NCBI GenBank assembly: GCA_964343605.1
Contig: CAYFKJ010000005.1
Span: 372,001-436,000 of the forward strand
Direction of reading: 5' to 3'
DNA: 64,000 nucleotides
Source: CAYFKJ01 sp964343605
GTDB taxonomy: Bacteria > Pseudomonadota > Alphaproteobacteria > UBA2966
Shown here: positions 1 to 8,013 of the stretch, piece by piece
Layout: each line of letters starts with the position of its first letter
Position numbering within the stretch: position 1 is the first letter of the stretch
Notes under the pieces: generated by a model
The model's database searches: none
The model's input: only the letters and a program-made list of their open reading frames with translations
Told to the model about the DNA's origin: nothing
Made by a program: the position numbers and the translations under genes

Positions 1-2
1 TC

Positions 3-344
3 CTGCTGACCGACTACATCAAGTTTTCCCGTGCCCGCGGCTTGACCAACCGGGCGGTGAACTTCGGTCATGCGCTCAAGAACACGCTCATTCCCGTCAT
101 GACCATCACGGGTTTGCAGTTGGGTGCGATCATCGCCTTCGCCATTATCACCGAACAGGTGTTCCAGTGGCCGGGCATGGGCCTCTTGTTCATCGGCGCA
201 ATCGCCACGGTCGACATTCCAATCATGGCGGCCTACCTGGTTTTGATCGCGCTCTTCTTCGTGGTCATCAACCTGATCGTCGATATTCTCTATCATGTCG
301 TCGACCCGCGCCTGAGGGTCGACGTTCGCGGCGCCCACGGGTGA
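3..344 (+). CDS. dppB: Peptide ABC transporter permease, DppB type (5' truncated by window edge)
   Basis: This is the C-terminal part of an inner-membrane permease of the DppB/OppB family, which forms half of the channel of a dipeptide/oligopeptide importer. The frame is open from base 3, so the gene begins outside the window. The visible part starts in the cytoplasmic EAA loop (YIKFSRARGL) that docks onto the ATPases. It is followed by hydrophobic segments around the sequences GAIIAFAIITEQVFQWPG and AAYLVLIALFFVVINLIVD and the usual family ending VDPRLRV. The DppC permease follows after 10 bases, so this is one operon. A substrate-binding protein gene would be expected upstream. Peptide substrate is inferred from family and neighbours. 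Confidence 0.93.
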   Translation: MLTDYIKFSRARGLTNRAVNFGHALKNTLIPVMTITGLQLGAIIAFAIITEQVFQWPGMGLLFIGAIATVDIPIMAAYLVLIALFFVVINLIVDILYHVVDPRLRVDVRGAHG

Positions 345-354
345 CGGTTAAACC

Positions 355-1287
355 ATGCAATTGAGCGCCCGCATACAAGATCTGATGTACCGCTTCTTCG
401 ACGGCGACATCTGGTACAGCTTCAAGCAATCCAAGATTACGATGATTGCCGCGGTCGTCACCGTGATCATGCTGCTGGCGGCCTTCTTTGCACCGCTGAT
501 CTCCCTGCAAAACCCCTTCGATCCGGCCAGCCTGGATCTTATGGATGCGTTCAACCCGCCGGTTTGGTCCGAGGACGGGGCGTGGGCCTTCCCGCTGGGG
601 ACGGACGATCAGGGCCGCGACCTCTATTCCGCCATCCTCTACGGCAGCCGTTTGTCTCTGCTGATCGGTTTTGCCAGTGTCGTCTTCGCCATGTTGTTCG
701 GCGTCACCCTCGGCCTGATTGCGGGCTACGTCGGCGGCGCCACCGACGCCGTCATCATGCGAATCGCCGATGTGCAGATCAGTTTTCCCGCCATCCTCAT
801 CGCGCTCCTGATTGACGGCGTGGTGCGCGCCCTGCTGCCGGGCGAACGTCATGAGGAAATGGTGGTCTATGTCCTGATCCTGTCGATCGGATTGAGCCAA
901 TGGGTGAATTTCGCCCGCACGGTACGCGGCTCGACCATGGTGGAGCGCAACAAGGAATACGTCCAGGCAGCCCGCGTGATCGGCGTGTCGCGGCTCAGGA
1001 TAATGGCGCGGCACATCCTGCCCAATGTTATGGGACCGGTGCTGGTGATCGCGACCATCACGTTGGCGACCGCAGTGCTCCTGGAAGCGACGCTTTCCTT
1101 CCTGGGTGTCGGCGTTCCGCCCACCGAACCCTCGTTGGGCACCCTGATCCGCATCGGTCAGGATTTCCTCTTCTCGGGCGAGTGGTGGATCGTCATCTTC
1201 CCCGGGGCCACGCTGGCAATTCTGGTTCTCGCGGTCAATCTCCTCGGCGACTGGATGCGTGACGCCTTCAATCCGAAACTGAGGTAG
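355..1287 (+). CDS. dppC: Peptide ABC transporter permease, DppC type
   Basis: This 310-residue inner-membrane protein is the second channel subunit of the peptide importer. It has the family N-terminus with a first membrane helix (about residues 25-47), then a periplasmic stretch containing the family signature GTDDQGRDLYSAILYG, then five further hydrophobic segments. The EAA coupling loop (EYVQAARVIGVSRLRIMARH) lies near residues 200-220. Length matches the family (about 280-310). The ATG start follows the DppB stop by 10 bases, and the stop lies 3 bases before the next GTG start, so translation is probably coupled. Family assignment is secure; the exact peptide transported cannot be read from the sequence. 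Confidence 0.95.
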   Translation: MQLSARIQDLMYRFFDGDIWYSFKQSKITMIAAVVTVIMLLAAFFAPLISLQNPFDPASLDLMDAFNPPVWSEDGAWAFPLGTDDQGRDLYSAILYGSRLSLLIGFASVVFAMLFGVTLGLIAGYVGGATDAVIMRIADVQISFPAILIALLIDGVVRALLPGERHEEMVVYVLILSIGLSQWVNFARTVRGSTMVERNKEYVQAARVIGVSRLRIMARHILPNVMGPVLVIATITLATAVLLEATLSFLGVGVPPTEPSLGTLIRIGQDFLFSGEWWIVIFPGATLAILVLAVNLLGDWMRDAFNPKLR

Positions 1288-1290
1288 CCC

Positions 1291-2310
1291 GTGGCCGCAC
1301 CTGCAAACCAACCCCTGCTCAGCGTCAGTGAACTGCGCGTCGAGTTTCCCACGCGACGCGGCACACTGGTTGCCGTCGACGGCGTTTCGCTGGATATCGC
1401 GCCGGGCGAAGTTCTGGGCGTGGTCGGCGAATCGGGCGCCGGCAAATCGATGACGGGCAATGCCGTGATCGGTCTCCTGGAACCGCCGGGCCGCATCGCG
1501 GGCGGAGAGATCCGGCTCGAGGGCGAGCGCATCGACAATCTGCCCTACGAGGAAATGCGCAAGATCCGCGGCCGGCGCATCGGCGCGATCTTTCAGGATC
1601 CGCTGACCAGCCTCAATCCGCTTTACACGGTGGGCCAGCAATTGGTGGAGACCATCACGACCCACCTCCCCGTTTCCGAACGCGAAGCCCGCGACCGGGC
1701 CGTCGGTCTCTTGGAGGAGGTCGGCATCCCCAGCGCGCGGGAGCGCATCGACCACTATCCGCACCAGTTTTCCGGCGGCATGCGCCAGCGCGTGGTGATC
1801 GCCCTGGCGCTGTGTGCCGAGCCGCGCCTGATCATCGCCGACGAGCCCACGACGGCGCTCGACGTGTCGATCCAGGCCCAGATCATTACGCTGCTGCAGC
1901 GCCTCTGCCGGGAACACCAGACGGCGGTCATGCTGGTGACCCACGACATGGGCGTGATCGCGGAGACGGCCGATCGCGTGGCCGTGATGTACGCCGGGCG
2001 CATCGCCGAAATCGGTCCGGTGCGCGACGTCGTGAAGAACGCGCACCATCCCTACACGCACGGTCTGATGGGATCTATTCCCAAAATCGGCCACGACGTC
2101 GACAAACTGACCCAGATTGACGGCTCCATGCCCCGGTTGACCGATATTCCCAAGGGTTGTGCCTTCAACCCGCGTTGCGGCGAAGCCGGCGCGAGGTGCC
2201 TTACGGAACGGCCGATCCTGGAGCCTGCCGGGCCGTCCCGGGTCGCCTGCTGGAAATACGATCCGGAAGGCGTGGGCGAAGCCGTCACCAGGGAGGTCGT
2301 GGATGCCTGA
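1291..2310 (+). CDS. dppD: Peptide ABC transporter ATP-binding protein, DppD type
   Basis: This 339-residue cytoplasmic ATPase powers the importer. Walker A is GESGAGKS (residues 46-53), the Q-loop is in IFQDPLTSLNP (about 100-110), the ABC signature is SGGMRQR (161-167), Walker B is LIIADEP (180-186), and the switch histidine is in VTHDM (H218). The C-terminal oligopeptide-transporter extension with the cysteine motif KGCAFNPRC is present; in characterised relatives this region can hold an iron-sulfur cluster. The GTG start lies 3 bases after DppC. The end overlaps the DppF start by 8 bases, which is typical of dppD-dppF pairs that work as a heterodimer. Confidence 0.95.
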   Translation: MAAPANQPLLSVSELRVEFPTRRGTLVAVDGVSLDIAPGEVLGVVGESGAGKSMTGNAVIGLLEPPGRIAGGEIRLEGERIDNLPYEEMRKIRGRRIGAIFQDPLTSLNPLYTVGQQLVETITTHLPVSEREARDRAVGLLEEVGIPSARERIDHYPHQFSGGMRQRVVIALALCAEPRLIIADEPTTALDVSIQAQIITLLQRLCREHQTAVMLVTHDMGVIAETADRVAVMYAGRIAEIGPVRDVVKNAHHPYTHGLMGSIPKIGHDVDKLTQIDGSMPRLTDIPKGCAFNPRCGEAGARCLTERPILEPAGPSRVACWKYDPEGVGEAVTREVVDA

Positions 2311-3313
2311 GGCGCCGCTACTCCAGGTCGACAATCTGACGCGCTATTTCGATGTGTCGCCGCCGCTGTTGAACCGCGTGCTGGAAGGCACCGGCCACCA
2401 GATCGTGCGCGCCGTCGACGGTATCGACTTCGAGGTCAAGAGGGGCAAGACCCTGTCGCTGGTGGGCGAGAGCGGGTGCGGCAAGTCCACGGTGGCGCGG
2501 CTCGTGGTCGGGCTCTACCACCCCACCAACGGCGACGTGACGTTCGAGGAAGTCAACCTGACGACCATAACGGACAAGAAGCAGGAAGCGGGCTTGCGGG
2601 GACGCATGCAGATGATCTTCCAGGACCCCTACGCCTCGCTCAATCCGCGCTGGCGGGTGTCCGACATCGTTGCCGAACCGATCCGCCACAAGGGCGAAAT
2701 CAAATCGCGACACGAGATAACCGCCAGGGTGGGCGAGTTGCTCACCCAGGTCGGTCTGTCACCGGCCGACGGGGAGAAGTACCCGCACGAATTTTCCGGC
2801 GGCCAGCGCCAGCGCATCTCCATCGCGCGCGCCCTGGCCGGAGAACCCGAATTCCTGGTCTGCGACGAACCGACTTCGGCGCTTGATGTGTCGGTGCAGG
2901 CGCAAATCCTGAATTTGATGAAGGATTTGCAGGCCCAGTTCGGGCTGACTTACCTATTCATCAGTCATGACCTGGCCGTGGTTTACCACGTGTCGGATGA
3001 AATCGGCGTGATGTATCTCGGCCGGATCTGCGAACTGGCTGAAACCCGGACGTTGTTCGAAAAACCGCGCCACCCCTATACGCGGTTTCTGCTCGACGCC
3101 ATTCCCGACCTGGACATGTCGGGCCGTCAACGCATACCGGTGGCGGGCGAAGTGCCGAGCCCGATCAATCCGCCGTCGGGCTGCGCCTTTCACCCGCGCT
3201 GTCCGTTCGCCAACGACCGCTGTTCGTCCGAGCGGCCGGAACTGCTCGAAACGGAAGGCGTTCGCGTCGCCTGCCATGCCGTCGAGGAAAACCGGCTGGA
3301 AGAGACGGCCTGA
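2303..3313 (+). CDS. dppF: Peptide ABC transporter ATP-binding protein, DppF type
   Basis: This 336-residue ATPase is the second nucleotide-binding subunit of the importer. Walker A is GESGCGKS (residues 55-62), the signature is SGGQRQRIS, and Walker B is FLVCDEPTSALD, followed by the H-loop FISHDLAVV. The C-terminus carries the oligo/dipeptide extension with SGCAFHPRCPFA. I chose the ATG at 2303, which overlaps the DppD stop and gives MPEAPLLQVDNLTRYF, the normal family N-terminus. The open frame extends further upstream, but only as an out-of-frame shadow of dppD. The amidohydrolase genes follow after 32 bases and probably share the transcript. Confidence 0.95.
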   Translation: MPEAPLLQVDNLTRYFDVSPPLLNRVLEGTGHQIVRAVDGIDFEVKRGKTLSLVGESGCGKSTVARLVVGLYHPTNGDVTFEEVNLTTITDKKQEAGLRGRMQMIFQDPYASLNPRWRVSDIVAEPIRHKGEIKSRHEITARVGELLTQVGLSPADGEKYPHEFSGGQRQRISIARALAGEPEFLVCDEPTSALDVSVQAQILNLMKDLQAQFGLTYLFISHDLAVVYHVSDEIGVMYLGRICELAETRTLFEKPRHPYTRFLLDAIPDLDMSGRQRIPVAGEVPSPINPPSGCAFHPRCPFANDRCSSERPELLETEGVRVACHAVEENRLEETA

Positions 3314-3345
3314 GTCCGAAAGCTTTGTTTTAGGAGATTTTGCCG

Positions 3346-4554
3346 ATGGCCACGCTATTCGCCGGCGGATTGGTTTTCGATGGCGCCGAAGTTCTGGAGG
3401 GACAAGGCGTGCTGGTTGAAGGCGACCGCATCACCCGCGTCGCCCCTGCCGCCGAGTTCGATGGTTTCGCCGACAAAAAGGTGAGCACGGCCGGCGGTAC
3501 CCTGATGCCCGGCCTGTTCGACTGCCACGTCCATCTCTGCATGGACGCTTCGGGCGATCCGGCCACCGCCATGGGCAAGATGTCCGACGCCGAGATCACC
3601 ATGCAGGCGCTGGCGAACGCCCAGACTATCCTGCGCGGCGGAATCACCTCGCTGCGGGACTGCGGCGGCAAGGACTATCTCGAATTCGCCGTGCGCGACG
3701 CTTGCAACAAGCGCACATTCCAGGGCCCCTCCATCCTTGCTGCGGGGCGCATGATCTGCATGACCGGCGGGCACGGCAACAGAATCGGCCGCATTGCCGA
3801 TGGCTGCGATGAGGTCGTCAAGGCGGTGCGCGAACAAATCCACGCCGGGTCCGATTTCGTCAAGATCATGGCAACGGGCGGCGTCGGCACGCCCGGCGTC
3901 AACCCTGAGGACGCGCATTATTCGCCGGAGGAAATGGCGGCGGGGATTCACGAAGCCCACCGCTTCCACAAACATACGGCCAGCCACGCCCAGGGACGCG
4001 ACGGCATCGTCAACGCCGTGCGCGGCGGCATCGACAGCATCGAACACGGCATCTTCATGGACCAATACTGCGTCGACGAAATGAAGGACCGCGGCACCTA
4101 TCTGGTGCCCACGCTGGCCGCGCCAAGGAACATCCTGGCCAACGCCGAAAAGGGCATTCCCGACTATGTCATCGAGAAGACATCACGGGTCGCAGCGATC
4201 CACAAGAAGTCGGTCGGCATGTTCCACGAACAGGGCGGCAAGATCGCCATGGGCACCGATTCCGGGACGCCCTTCAATACGCACGGCGACAACGCGCTGG
4301 AACTGGAATACATGGTCGACGCCGGCATGTCGCCACTCGACGCCCTGATCGCCGGCACCGCCAATGCAGCCGATTTGACGCGGGCGGAGGATCGCGGCCG
4401 CATCCGGGAGGGTGCATTCGCAGATATCCTGATTGTTGACGGCGATCCCACCAGCGATATCTCTATGGCGGCGCAAAAAGCGAACCATAGGGCGGTCATC
4501 AAGAACGGCGAACTGGCCGCCGGCAGTTTGGGCGCCGGGAATTTGCCTTCGTAG
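3346..4554 (+). CDS. Metal-dependent amidohydrolase (Xaa-Arg/Xaa-Pro dipeptidase-like), copy 1
   Basis: This 402-residue cytoplasmic enzyme belongs to the amidohydrolase superfamily, in the branch related to imidazolonepropionase and to the zinc-dependent carboxypeptidase/prolidase proteins. The metal ligands are in order: HVH (H61, H63), the lysine that is probably carboxylated (K173 in FVKIMATGG), H214 in TASHAQG, H234 in SIEHG and D305 in MGTDSGTP. The site looks intact and binuclear. The ATG at 3346 is preceded by AGGAG at 3332-3336, a 9-base spacing. The position after a dipeptide importer suggests hydrolysis of imported peptides or amides. The substrate is not determined by the sequence. 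The next gene is a close paralogue. Confidence 0.88.
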   Translation: MATLFAGGLVFDGAEVLEGQGVLVEGDRITRVAPAAEFDGFADKKVSTAGGTLMPGLFDCHVHLCMDASGDPATAMGKMSDAEITMQALANAQTILRGGITSLRDCGGKDYLEFAVRDACNKRTFQGPSILAAGRMICMTGGHGNRIGRIADGCDEVVKAVREQIHAGSDFVKIMATGGVGTPGVNPEDAHYSPEEMAAGIHEAHRFHKHTASHAQGRDGIVNAVRGGIDSIEHGIFMDQYCVDEMKDRGTYLVPTLAAPRNILANAEKGIPDYVIEKTSRVAAIHKKSVGMFHEQGGKIAMGTDSGTPFNTHGDNALELEYMVDAGMSPLDALIAGTANAADLTRAEDRGRIREGAFADILIVDGDPTSDISMAAQKANHRAVIKNGELAAGSLGAGNLPS

Positions 4555-4579
4555 GATTTCGAACCGGGAGATTAAGACA

Positions 4580-5782
4580 ATGACCACACTTTTTTCAGGC
4601 GGCCATGTATTCGATGGTGAAGGCAATACCCTAGAAGATCACGGTGTCCTGGTGGTCGGCGACCATATCGAGCGGGTGGCGCCCATGGGCGAATTCGATG
4701 GTTACGCCGACAAAAAGGTCGATACCTCGGGCGGAACGGTGATGCCGGGACTCTACGACTGCCATGTCCACCTCTGCTTTGACGGCGCCGGCGATCCGGC
4801 CACGGCGCTCTCGAAGCTCACGGACGCAGAGATCACCATGCGTGCCCTGGAGAATGCGCAGTCCAACCTGCGCGGCGGCATCACCTCGATCCGCGACTGC
4901 GGCGGCAAGGATTACCTGGAATTCGCCGTGCGTGACGCCTGCAACAAGCGAACTTTCCAGGGACCGTCGATCCACGCGGCGGGCCGCATGATCTGCATGA
5001 CCGGCGGGCACGGCAACCGCTTCGGGCGCGTCGCCGACGGTTGCGACGAGGTCGTGAAGGCGGTGCGGGAACAGGTTCACGCCGGTTCCGACTTCGTCAA
5101 GATCATGGCCACCGGCGGCGTCATGACGCCCGGCGTCAACCCCGAGGACGCGCACTACAGCGCCGAGGAAATGGCCGCCGGCATCCACGAGGCCAGCCGC
5201 TTCCACAAGCACACGGCCAGCCACGCCCAGGGGCGTGACGGCATCCTCAACGCCGTGCGCGGCGGCATCACCTCCATCGAGCACGGCATCTACATGGACG
5301 ACCGCTGCTGCGAGGAAATGATGGAGAACGGCACCTACTTGGTGCCGACCCTGGCGGCGCTCAAGAACATCGTCGCCAACGCCGACAACGGCATTCCGGC
5401 CTACGCCGTGGAAAAGGCGCTGGCCGTCGCCGAACGCCACAAAGAGTCGATCAAGATGTACTACGAAGCGGGCGGCAAGATCGCCATGGGCACCGACGCC
5501 GGGACGCCCTTCAACTACCACGGTGAAAACGCCATGGAACTGGCGTACATGGCCGATCTCGGCATGGCACCGGCCGACGTTTTGGTCGCGGCCACGTCGA
5601 ACGCGGCGGACTTGGTGCGCGAACCCGATCGGGGCCGCATCCGGGAAGGCGCCTTTGCCGATCTGCTCGTGGTCGACGGAAATCCGGCCGAAGACATCTC
5701 GATGGCGGCGGCCAAGGAAAATCACCGTATCGTTATCAAAAACGGTGAGTTGGCGGCGGGGACGCTGGCCGGCACCAACTAG
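4580..5782 (+). CDS. Metal-dependent amidohydrolase (Xaa-Arg/Xaa-Pro dipeptidase-like), copy 2
   Basis: This 400-residue amidohydrolase is a tandem duplicate of the preceding gene. Long stretches are almost identical, for example around CNKRTFQGPSI, RMICMTGGHGNR and HTASHAQGRDGI. All metal ligands are kept: H62 and H64 (HVH), K174, H215, H235 and D306. The differences cluster around the residues between the ligands and near the C-terminus (MGTDAGTPFNYHGEN against MGTDSGTPFNTHGDN), which could shift specificity. The ATG at 4580 follows GGGAG at 4566-4570. It lies 25 bases after copy 1, so it is in the same operon. An inverted repeat (AAAGGCC...GGCCTTT, 5806-5828) 23 bases after the stop may help end the transcript, but it has no T run. 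Confidence 0.88.
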   Translation: MTTLFSGGHVFDGEGNTLEDHGVLVVGDHIERVAPMGEFDGYADKKVDTSGGTVMPGLYDCHVHLCFDGAGDPATALSKLTDAEITMRALENAQSNLRGGITSIRDCGGKDYLEFAVRDACNKRTFQGPSIHAAGRMICMTGGHGNRFGRVADGCDEVVKAVREQVHAGSDFVKIMATGGVMTPGVNPEDAHYSAEEMAAGIHEASRFHKHTASHAQGRDGILNAVRGGITSIEHGIYMDDRCCEEMMENGTYLVPTLAALKNIVANADNGIPAYAVEKALAVAERHKESIKMYYEAGGKIAMGTDAGTPFNYHGENAMELAYMADLGMAPADVLVAATSNAADLVREPDRGRIREGAFADLLVVDGNPAEDISMAAAKENHRIVIKNGELAAGTLAGTN

Positions 5783-5931
5783 GCCGCCCGGTAAGATCAT
5801 CGAAGAAAGGCCTTGTAATATGGCCTTTGGCCTGTATGGTCGCGTCACGTTTCGAAGTCGATGATGCTTTCAAGCGTCTCCGTTTCGACGGTTAGCTAGA
5901 TACCTTCCGCGACATTGTGAACGTTACACCA

Positions 5932-5956
5932 GGGGCACCGCATCGGGCGGTGCTCC
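5932..5956 (+). promoter_or_regulatory. Hairpin in the 5' leader of the cold-shock gene
   Basis: A 10-pair stem with one G-U pair (GGGGCACCGC / GCGGTGCTCC) and a 5-base loop sits 27 bases upstream of the cold-shock ATG, just before its ribosome-binding site (AAGGAA, 5972-5977). Structured leaders are known to control csp mRNAs. A regulatory role here is inference. Confidence 0.45.
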
Positions 5957-5983
5957 GCTCATTTGTCGTGAAAGGAATTCATC

Positions 5984-6193
5984 ATGACGACAGGAACCGT
6001 GAAATGGTTCAACCCCACCAAGGGTTTCGGCTTCATCGAACCCGAGGACGGTTCGAAGGATGCCTTCGTGCACATCAGCGCTGTTGAGCGCTCGGGCCTC
6101 TCGAACCTCAATGAAGGCCAGCGGGTCACCTACGAACTGGTCTCGGGCCGGGACGGCAAGATGTCCGCCGAGAATTTGACCGTCGCAGACTAA
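5984..6193 (+). CDS. cspA: Cold-shock protein, CspA family
   Basis: This 69-residue protein is a single cold-shock domain, a small OB-fold that binds single-stranded nucleic acid and acts as an RNA chaperone. RNP-1 is KGFGFIEP (residues 14-21) and RNP-2 is DAFVHISA (about 27-34); both aromatic surfaces look intact. The ribosome-binding site AAGGAA (5972-5977) decides the ATG at 5984. The gene has a leader of up to about 200 bases after the upstream operon with no other credible gene, and this leader contains a strong hairpin next to the start. A terminator-like hairpin follows at once. Symbol given at family level only, since alphaproteobacteria usually carry several csp copies. Confidence 0.95.
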   Translation: MTTGTVKWFNPTKGFGFIEPEDGSKDAFVHISAVERSGLSNLNEGQRVTYELVSGRDGKMSAENLTVAD

Positions 6194-6202
6194 CTTGTTG
6201 CC

Positions 6203-6223
6203 GGGGCCGTCTCTGACGGCCCC
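6203..6223 (+). terminator. Hairpin terminator or attenuator after cspA
   Basis: A perfect 9-pair GC-rich stem (GGGGCCGTC / GACGGCCCC) with a 3-base loop (TCT) lies 9 bases after the cspA stop. Only a short AGTTTC follows, so it may terminate partially and set the level of the small downstream gene. Confidence 0.6.
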
Positions 6224-6253
6224 AGTTTCAACCTAACTCAACGAGAACGCAGT

Positions 6254-6421
6254 TTGGCCCGTAAACCCAATTACAAGTTCGAGCGCAACGAGCGCGAACG
6301 CGTCAAGGCTGCGAAGAAAGCTGCGCGCTTGAAAGCCAAGGCGGAACGCAAGGCCGCCCGCGAATCCGACGGCCAATCAATCGACGAAACCTCCGTCGAG
6401 CGGGATATCGAACAGGATTGA
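6254..6421 (+). CDS. Small basic protein downstream of cspA (hypothetical, 55 aa)
   Basis: This short gene starts with TTG at 6254 and ends with TGA at 6419-6421. The product begins ARKPNYKFERNERERVKAAK after the initiator, is very rich in Lys, Arg, Ala and Glu in its first 35 residues, and ends in an acidic tail (about 40-55). It looks like one continuous charged helix. Short proteins of this style (RKPNYxFER...) commonly accompany csp genes in alphaproteobacteria, to my recollection; I know no assigned function. It lies 60 bases downstream of cspA on the same strand, behind a hairpin, so it may be expressed by read-through. No strong ribosome-binding site is visible. RNA binding is a guess from charge alone. 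Confidence 0.62.
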   Translation: MARKPNYKFERNERERVKAAKKAARLKAKAERKAARESDGQSIDETSVERDIEQD

Positions 6422-6450
6422 AGAAAAGGCTTCTCCGTTCGCCCCGCAAT

Positions 6451-6990
6451 CTACCAAGCCAGCCAGTCCAGCGTGTCAAAGCTGGAATAAGACATGATCG
6501 AATCGGGCGGGCCCTTGGCCTCCGGCCCGAAGTGTTCGACGCGTTCCAAGCTGTCGCCGGTATCGCCCGGCTGAATCGTGGCGACAACGTCCCGGCCGCC
6601 GGGTCCCGGCAGGTTGGGTGTCGAAGTGTAAGCGACACGAATTATCCGAAGTTCACGTTCACTGTCGTTGATGACGACGGTGCCGATCGGGCCTCCCACA
6701 GGCTTGGTGATGCGAGAGCTTTTGCCATCTCGGAACGTGTACTCGCCGCCGACGAACTGCCTGACCTTGCGCCATTTGATCTCGCCGTCGGATTCGTCGA
6801 CGATGACCACGTCGAATTTCAAGGTCACCTTCTGCGAGGCACTGATGGCCAGCATGCCGCTGGGCACCGCCAGGCCGAGTATCAGGAACAACCGGACGCG
6901 CCCGACCAGGCCGTAGACGATCAACCCGGCGCCAACCGCCCAACTGAGATAGCTCAGGTAGTCGAGATACAACGTGTCTTCCGTGAGCAC
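6451..6990 (-). CDS. Hypothetical two-TM membrane protein
   Basis: This 179-residue protein is not recognised. Two closely spaced hydrophobic segments near the N-terminus (about residues 13-30, YLSWAVGAGLIVYGLVG, and 33-50) are followed by a soluble domain of about 125 residues. That domain is rich in beta-type sequence with charged turns and ends in an acidic/aromatic tail (SSFDTLDWLAW). It is the last gene of a leftward trio; the gene upstream ends 21 bases before its start, so one transcript is likely. No catalytic motif is visible. A membrane-anchored extracytoplasmic domain is an inference from topology. Confidence 0.75.
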   Translation of the reverse strand: MLTEDTLYLDYLSYLSWAVGAGLIVYGLVGRVRLFLILGLAVPSGMLAISASQKVTLKFDVVIVDESDGEIKWRKVRQFVGGEYTFRDGKSSRITKPVGGPIGTVVINDSERELRIIRVAYTSTPNLPGPGGRDVVATIQPGDTGDSLERVEHFGPEAKGPPDSIMSYSSFDTLDWLAW

Positions 6991-7011
6991 AGCGGCCTCC
7001 GTCCGTGAACC

Positions 7012-8013
7012 TCAACGCACGATGAAGACAGCTTCAGCGCTGCGACCGTCGATGGAAAGGGTGAGCTTGTATTCGCCGCGTTCCCGCATGTCCTCCTCTT
7101 CGACATAGAGATCAAAGCGCCGGGACCCCGCTGGCTCGATTCCGCCTCCGAATCCGGGCCGGGAATCCATGACCGTTCGGCCGTCCGGCGCCTGTACGAC
7201 CACATGCGGCCATTCGGGCAAGTATCTTCCGACCTCGTCGAACCGTTTGTAGCTGTCATTGTAGATCTCCACCGTCATCGGAATTGAACGCAACGGTTCG
7301 CCGCGGCGGGAGGTCTCGACCACCGGAGGCGCGATGAAAAAGACGATGAACGACACATTGACGCGCAGCCCGGCATAGCCGGGTCCGGAGTACAGACCGC
7401 CCTCCCGAGGCGGTGGGGAATTGGACGGCGTCTCACTCCGGGCGGTTTTCACCGGTTCCTGAGATTCGGACGCCCCCTCGCGATTTCGGCTATCGGAGGA
7501 TTGGTCCCCGCCGGGGATCGCCAGGCCCGCCACCCAGGCCGACGCGTCGCGCCAGGCGGTACGCCGGTCGATGTCGATGCCCCAGTCGTCGTATCGCAGA
7601 AGGGGCGTGGAGCCGAAAAAGAAGGCGACGACGGCGATCACCGACGCACCCCCCGCGTAGCGCCCGAAGAGCTCAAGAAACCCGCCCTCGGGGTAGATGA
7701 TGAAGAGGGCGAGAAGCAGATGCGTGGTTGCGCCGACCAGCCAGCCGATGGCGAAGTAGAGGAGATGAGCTTCGCGGGACAGGAAATCGACGAGCAATTC
7801 CCTCGACCAGTCGACCCACTCGTGTCGCGGGATCTGACCGACGAGGCCGATAAGCGTCGCCGGCTCCACCAGCCACCAGGTAAGCACGAACCCGGCACCG
7901 ATGGCCAGGGACAGGAGCGTCAGGACGTCGTTGTTGTCGTCGGCGAATAGGAACAACACTTCGGAAACGAAAAAGCCGAACAGACCGAAAAGAAGAAGAT
8001 CGCTTATTGCCAC
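7012..8013 (-). CDS. Hypothetical multi-pass membrane protein with C-terminal beta domain
   Basis: This 333-residue protein is not recognised. The N-terminal half has about four membrane segments (around residues 5-24, 31-50, 82-108 and 121-138). A low-complexity, charged and proline-rich linker follows (about 165-205), then another hydrophobic stretch (VNVSFIVFFIAPPVVE, about 212-230). The last 100 residues look like an immunoglobulin-type beta sandwich (VEIYNDSYKRF, VVVQAPDGRTV, RRFDLYVEEEDM, YKLTLSIDG). The start overlaps the end of the upstream exported protein by 10 bases, which points to translational coupling. The pair probably acts together at the membrane. Confidence 0.78.
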   Translation of the reverse strand: MAISDLLLFGLFGFFVSEVLFLFADDNNDVLTLLSLAIGAGFVLTWWLVEPATLIGLVGQIPRHEWVDWSRELLVDFLSREAHLLYFAIGWLVGATTHLLLALFIIYPEGGFLELFGRYAGGASVIAVVAFFFGSTPLLRYDDWGIDIDRRTAWRDASAWVAGLAIPGGDQSSDSRNREGASESQEPVKTARSETPSNSPPPREGGLYSGPGYAGLRVNVSFIVFFIAPPVVETSRRGEPLRSIPMTVEIYNDSYKRFDEVGRYLPEWPHVVVQAPDGRTVMDSRPGFGGGIEPAGSRRFDLYVEEEDMRERGEYKLTLSIDGRSAEAVFIVR

